In this document: positions 62,410-64,000 of the stretch, in pieces
Numbering within the stretch: the first letter of the stretch is position 1
Layout of the letters: each line of letters begins with the position of its first letter
Source of the DNA: Paraburkholderia sp. BL9I2N2
Lineage (GTDB): Bacteria; Pseudomonadota; Gammaproteobacteria; Burkholderiales; Burkholderiaceae
NCBI RefSeq assembly: GCF_004339745.1
Contig: NZ_SMGP01000001.1
Span: 1 to 64,000, forward strand
DNA: 64,000 bases
Direction: 5' to 3'
Translations under genes and position numbers: made by a program
Notes under the pieces: generated by a model
Database searches by the model: none
What the model was told of the DNA's origin: nothing
Seen by the model: the letters and a program-made list of their open reading frames with translations, nothing else

Positions 62410-63645
62410 ATGCTCAACTGGGATGACGAGATCACTGCCGTAACTCCCTCGAGCGCTACGCAACAGAATGTGTTGCGCAACGCTGCGGGATCGGCTGTCG
62501 GTTCGCAAGTCGGAACGCGTTCCGCTCCTCATGCTCCCTCGGCTCAAGACGTCTTCGCGAACGACATTGCTGTCGCTCCCGTCGCTCATGTGACCAACGC
62601 TGCTGCCGGAACGGCTGCCGTTTCGGAAGCGCGGGTCAACGTCGCCGACAAGCGCATCATCAACGGCCAGACCGACGTCAATCAGTTGGTGCCGTTCAAA
62701 TACAAGTGGGCCTGGGAAAAGTATCTGGCTGGTTGTGCCAACCACTGGATGCCGCAAGAAGTGAACATGTCGCGCGACATCGCCCTCTGGAAAGACCCGA
62801 ACGGTCTGACCGAAGACGAGCGCCGCATCGTCAAGCGCAACCTGGGCTTCTTCGTGACGGCCGATTCCCTCGCCGCCAACAATATCGTGCTGGGCACCTA
62901 CCGCCACATCACGGCGCCCGAATGCCGCCAGTTCCTGCTGCGCCAGGCGTTCGAAGAGGCGATCCACACGCACGCCTACCAGTACATCGTCGAGTCCCTG
63001 GGCCTCGACGAAGGCGAAATCTTCAACGCGTATCACGAGGTTTCCTCGATCCGCGCGAAAGACGAATTCCTGATTCCGTTCATCCACACGCTGACCGACC
63101 CGGCCTTCAAGACCGGCACGCTCGAGGCAGACCAGACGCTGCTGCGCTCGCTGATCGTGTTCGCCTGTGTGATGGAAGGCCTGTTCTTCTACGTCGGCTT
63201 TACCCAAATCCTGGCGCTGGGTCGTCAGAACAAGATGACCGGCGCGGCGGAACAGTACCAGTACATCCTGCGCGACGAGTCGATGCACTGCAACTTCGGC
63301 ATCGACCTGATCAACCAGATCAAACTCGAAAACCCGCAGCTCTGGACGGCTGAGTTCCGCGCGGAAATCCGCGAGATCTTCCAGCAAGCGGTCGAACTTG
63401 AATATCGTTACGCAGAAGACACGATGCCGCGCGGGGTGCTCGGCCTCAATGCGTCGATGTTCAAGAGCTATCTGCGCTTCATCTGCAACCGCCGTTGCCA
63501 GCAGATCGGTCTCGATCCGCTGTACCCGAACGAGGAAAACCCGTTCCCGTGGATGAGCGAGATGATCGACCTGAAGAAGGAACGCAACTTCTTCGAGACG
63601 CGAGTGATCGAATATCAGACTGGCGGCGCGCTGACCTGGGAGTGA
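62410..63645 (+). CDS. nrdB: Class Ia ribonucleotide reductase, beta subunit
   Basis: A 411-aa diiron-tyrosyl radical subunit. The ferritin-like ligands are visible: [25 protein letters not shown] (Glu, His and, by alignment with Escherichia coli Tyr122, the radical Tyr of HAY), [11 protein letters not shown], and [14 protein letters not shown] (Glu and His). The C-terminal tail for NrdA docking is present. The first 85 residues or so are an Ala/Ser/Val-rich extension not seen in Escherichia coli NrdB (376 aa). ATG 62410 is used, with GGTGA ahead; ATG 62398 is an alternative. Confidence 0.95.
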   Translation: MLNWDDEITAVTPSSATQQNVLRNAAGSAVGSQVGTRSAPHAPSAQDVFANDIAVAPVAHVTNAAAGTAAVSEARVNVADKRIINGQTDVNQLVPFKYKWAWEKYLAGCANHWMPQEVNMSRDIALWKDPNGLTEDERRIVKRNLGFFVTADSLAANNIVLGTYRHITAPECRQFLLRQAFEEAIHTHAYQYIVESLGLDEGEIFNAYHEVSSIRAKDEFLIPFIHTLTDPAFKTGTLEADQTLLRSLIVFACVMEGLFFYVGFTQILALGRQNKMTGAAEQYQYILRDESMHCNFGIDLINQIKLENPQLWTAEFRAEIREIFQQAVELEYRYAEDTMPRGVLGLNASMFKSYLRFICNRRCQQIGLDPLYPNEENPFPWMSEMIDLKKERNFFETRVIEYQTGGALTWE

Positions 63646-64000
63646 TCCGGGTTCGTGCTGCAGATGCATTCATCGATGGGGATGCCGTCGGCTTGGGCCG
63701 CGGCAATTTTGGTTAGGAGCAGAATCGCCTGATGCAAAGCATGCCCGGTGCGCCGCGTGCCTTCGCGGCCCACAACTATGACAGGCACTTTGCGAACCCT
63801 TCAGTGGGATGGGCAAACTTCCCCCCGGAAAAAGCCGCTGGCGTCATTGCCGGCGGCTCGATCAAGCAATTGCCGGCGTTGAGTTTTCACGCCGAACAGA
63901 TCTGGCGCGCGGTGCCTTTCGGCACGGCGCGCCTTACCGCATTCATTAGCGTAAGCGCGCAGCACCTGCGTACGCCGATGAATAGCCCGCTTCGTAGCGC
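63646..64000 (+). other. Region after nrdB to window end
   Basis: 355 bp. No terminator of the usual hairpin/T-run type follows nrdB. A possible gene start at 63732 is listed separately. An inverted repeat GTGCCTTTCGGCAC is seen at about 63914-63927. Confidence 0.5.
63732..64000 (+). CDS. Possible partial gene of unknown function
   Basis: An ATG at 63732 opens a frame that stays open for 89 codons to the window edge. It starts MQSMPGAPRAFAAHNYDRHF. TTAGGAG lies 12 nt before it, slightly far. I do not recognise the product; it shows no signal peptide, membrane segment or motif. The frame could be chance in GC-rich DNA. Confidence 0.3.
   Translation, partial: MQSMPGAPRAFAAHNYDRHFANPSVGWANFPPEKAAGVIAGGSIKQLPALSFHAEQIWRAVPFGTARLTAFISVSAQHLRTPMNSPLRS

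Noticed and set aside
61909..63669. A minus-strand frame covering nrdB and part of the nrdA-nrdB spacer
   Set aside because: It extends into the spacer, which made it worth a look, but the product has no recognisable domain and most of it is antisense to nrdB.

Overview
This is a housekeeping stretch of a beta-proteobacterial chromosome, most likely Burkholderia sensu lato and probably Paraburkholderia. That assignment rests on the GC-rich coding bias, the Gram-negative porin with a C-terminal Phe, the type of 5S/23S sequence, the dcw gene order, and the co-linear pilBCD-coaE-zapD-yacG block. It is inferred by recognition and no database search was run. I found no CRISPR array, prophage, integrase, secretion island or defence locus.

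Layout. 1-1480: 3' end of an rRNA operon (23S tail, 5S, terminator). 1661-9238: mixed metabolism, with an M20 amidohydrolase (-), a molybdopterin oxidoreductase broken by a one-base frameshift (+), a FadD-type acyl-CoA ligase (+), a trimeric porin (-) and coq7 (+). 9513-27030: the complete dcw division and cell-wall cluster, mraZ-rsmH-ftsL-ftsI-murE-murF-mraY-murD-ftsW-murG-murC-ddlB-ftsQ-ftsA-ftsZ. Most junctions overlap by 4 bp (ATGA or GTGA). It is preceded by a sigma70-type promoter whose start region carries 10-bp-phased MraZ-like repeats. murD carries a one-base deletion in this sequence. 27296-29562: a peroxiredoxin, lpxC and a convergent dciA-like gene.

29748-32576: the only clear mobile element, an apparently complete group II intron with a full-length reverse transcriptase/maturase/HNH protein. 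It sits between dciA and secA in the secA leader. Its ends are supported by the GTGCG start, domain V, domain VI and a perfect 6-nt EBS1-IBS1 match.

32682-45450: secA, argJ, a DUF815 ATPase and a Nudix hydrolase (+). These are followed by yacG, zapD, coaE, pilD, pilC, pilB, a CorC-type membrane protein and tRNA-Pro(CGG), all (-). 45499-49875: ispB (-) divergent from rplU-rpmA-obgE-proB (+). 50007-58146: a CNP1-like lipoprotein and rppH (-), proS and marC (+), hpt and ffh (-), then a CcsA-type membrane protein, a PP0621-type protein and ampD (+). 58265-63645: the class Ia ribonucleotide reductase genes nrdA and nrdB, behind two NrdR-box-like operators 32 bp apart and with an unusual 724-bp gap between the two genes. 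The last 270 bases hold an open frame that runs off the window.

Together these genes cover peptidoglycan precursor synthesis and septation (dcw, zapD, ampD), lipid A (lpxC), protein export and targeting (secA, ffh), quinones (coq7, ispB), ribosome assembly (rplU, rpmA, obgE), proline and arginine synthesis, and dNTP supply. The observations most worth checking are the group II intron in the leader of essential secA, the two one-base frameshifts (one in essential murD), the phased mraZ repeats, and the nrdA-nrdB region.
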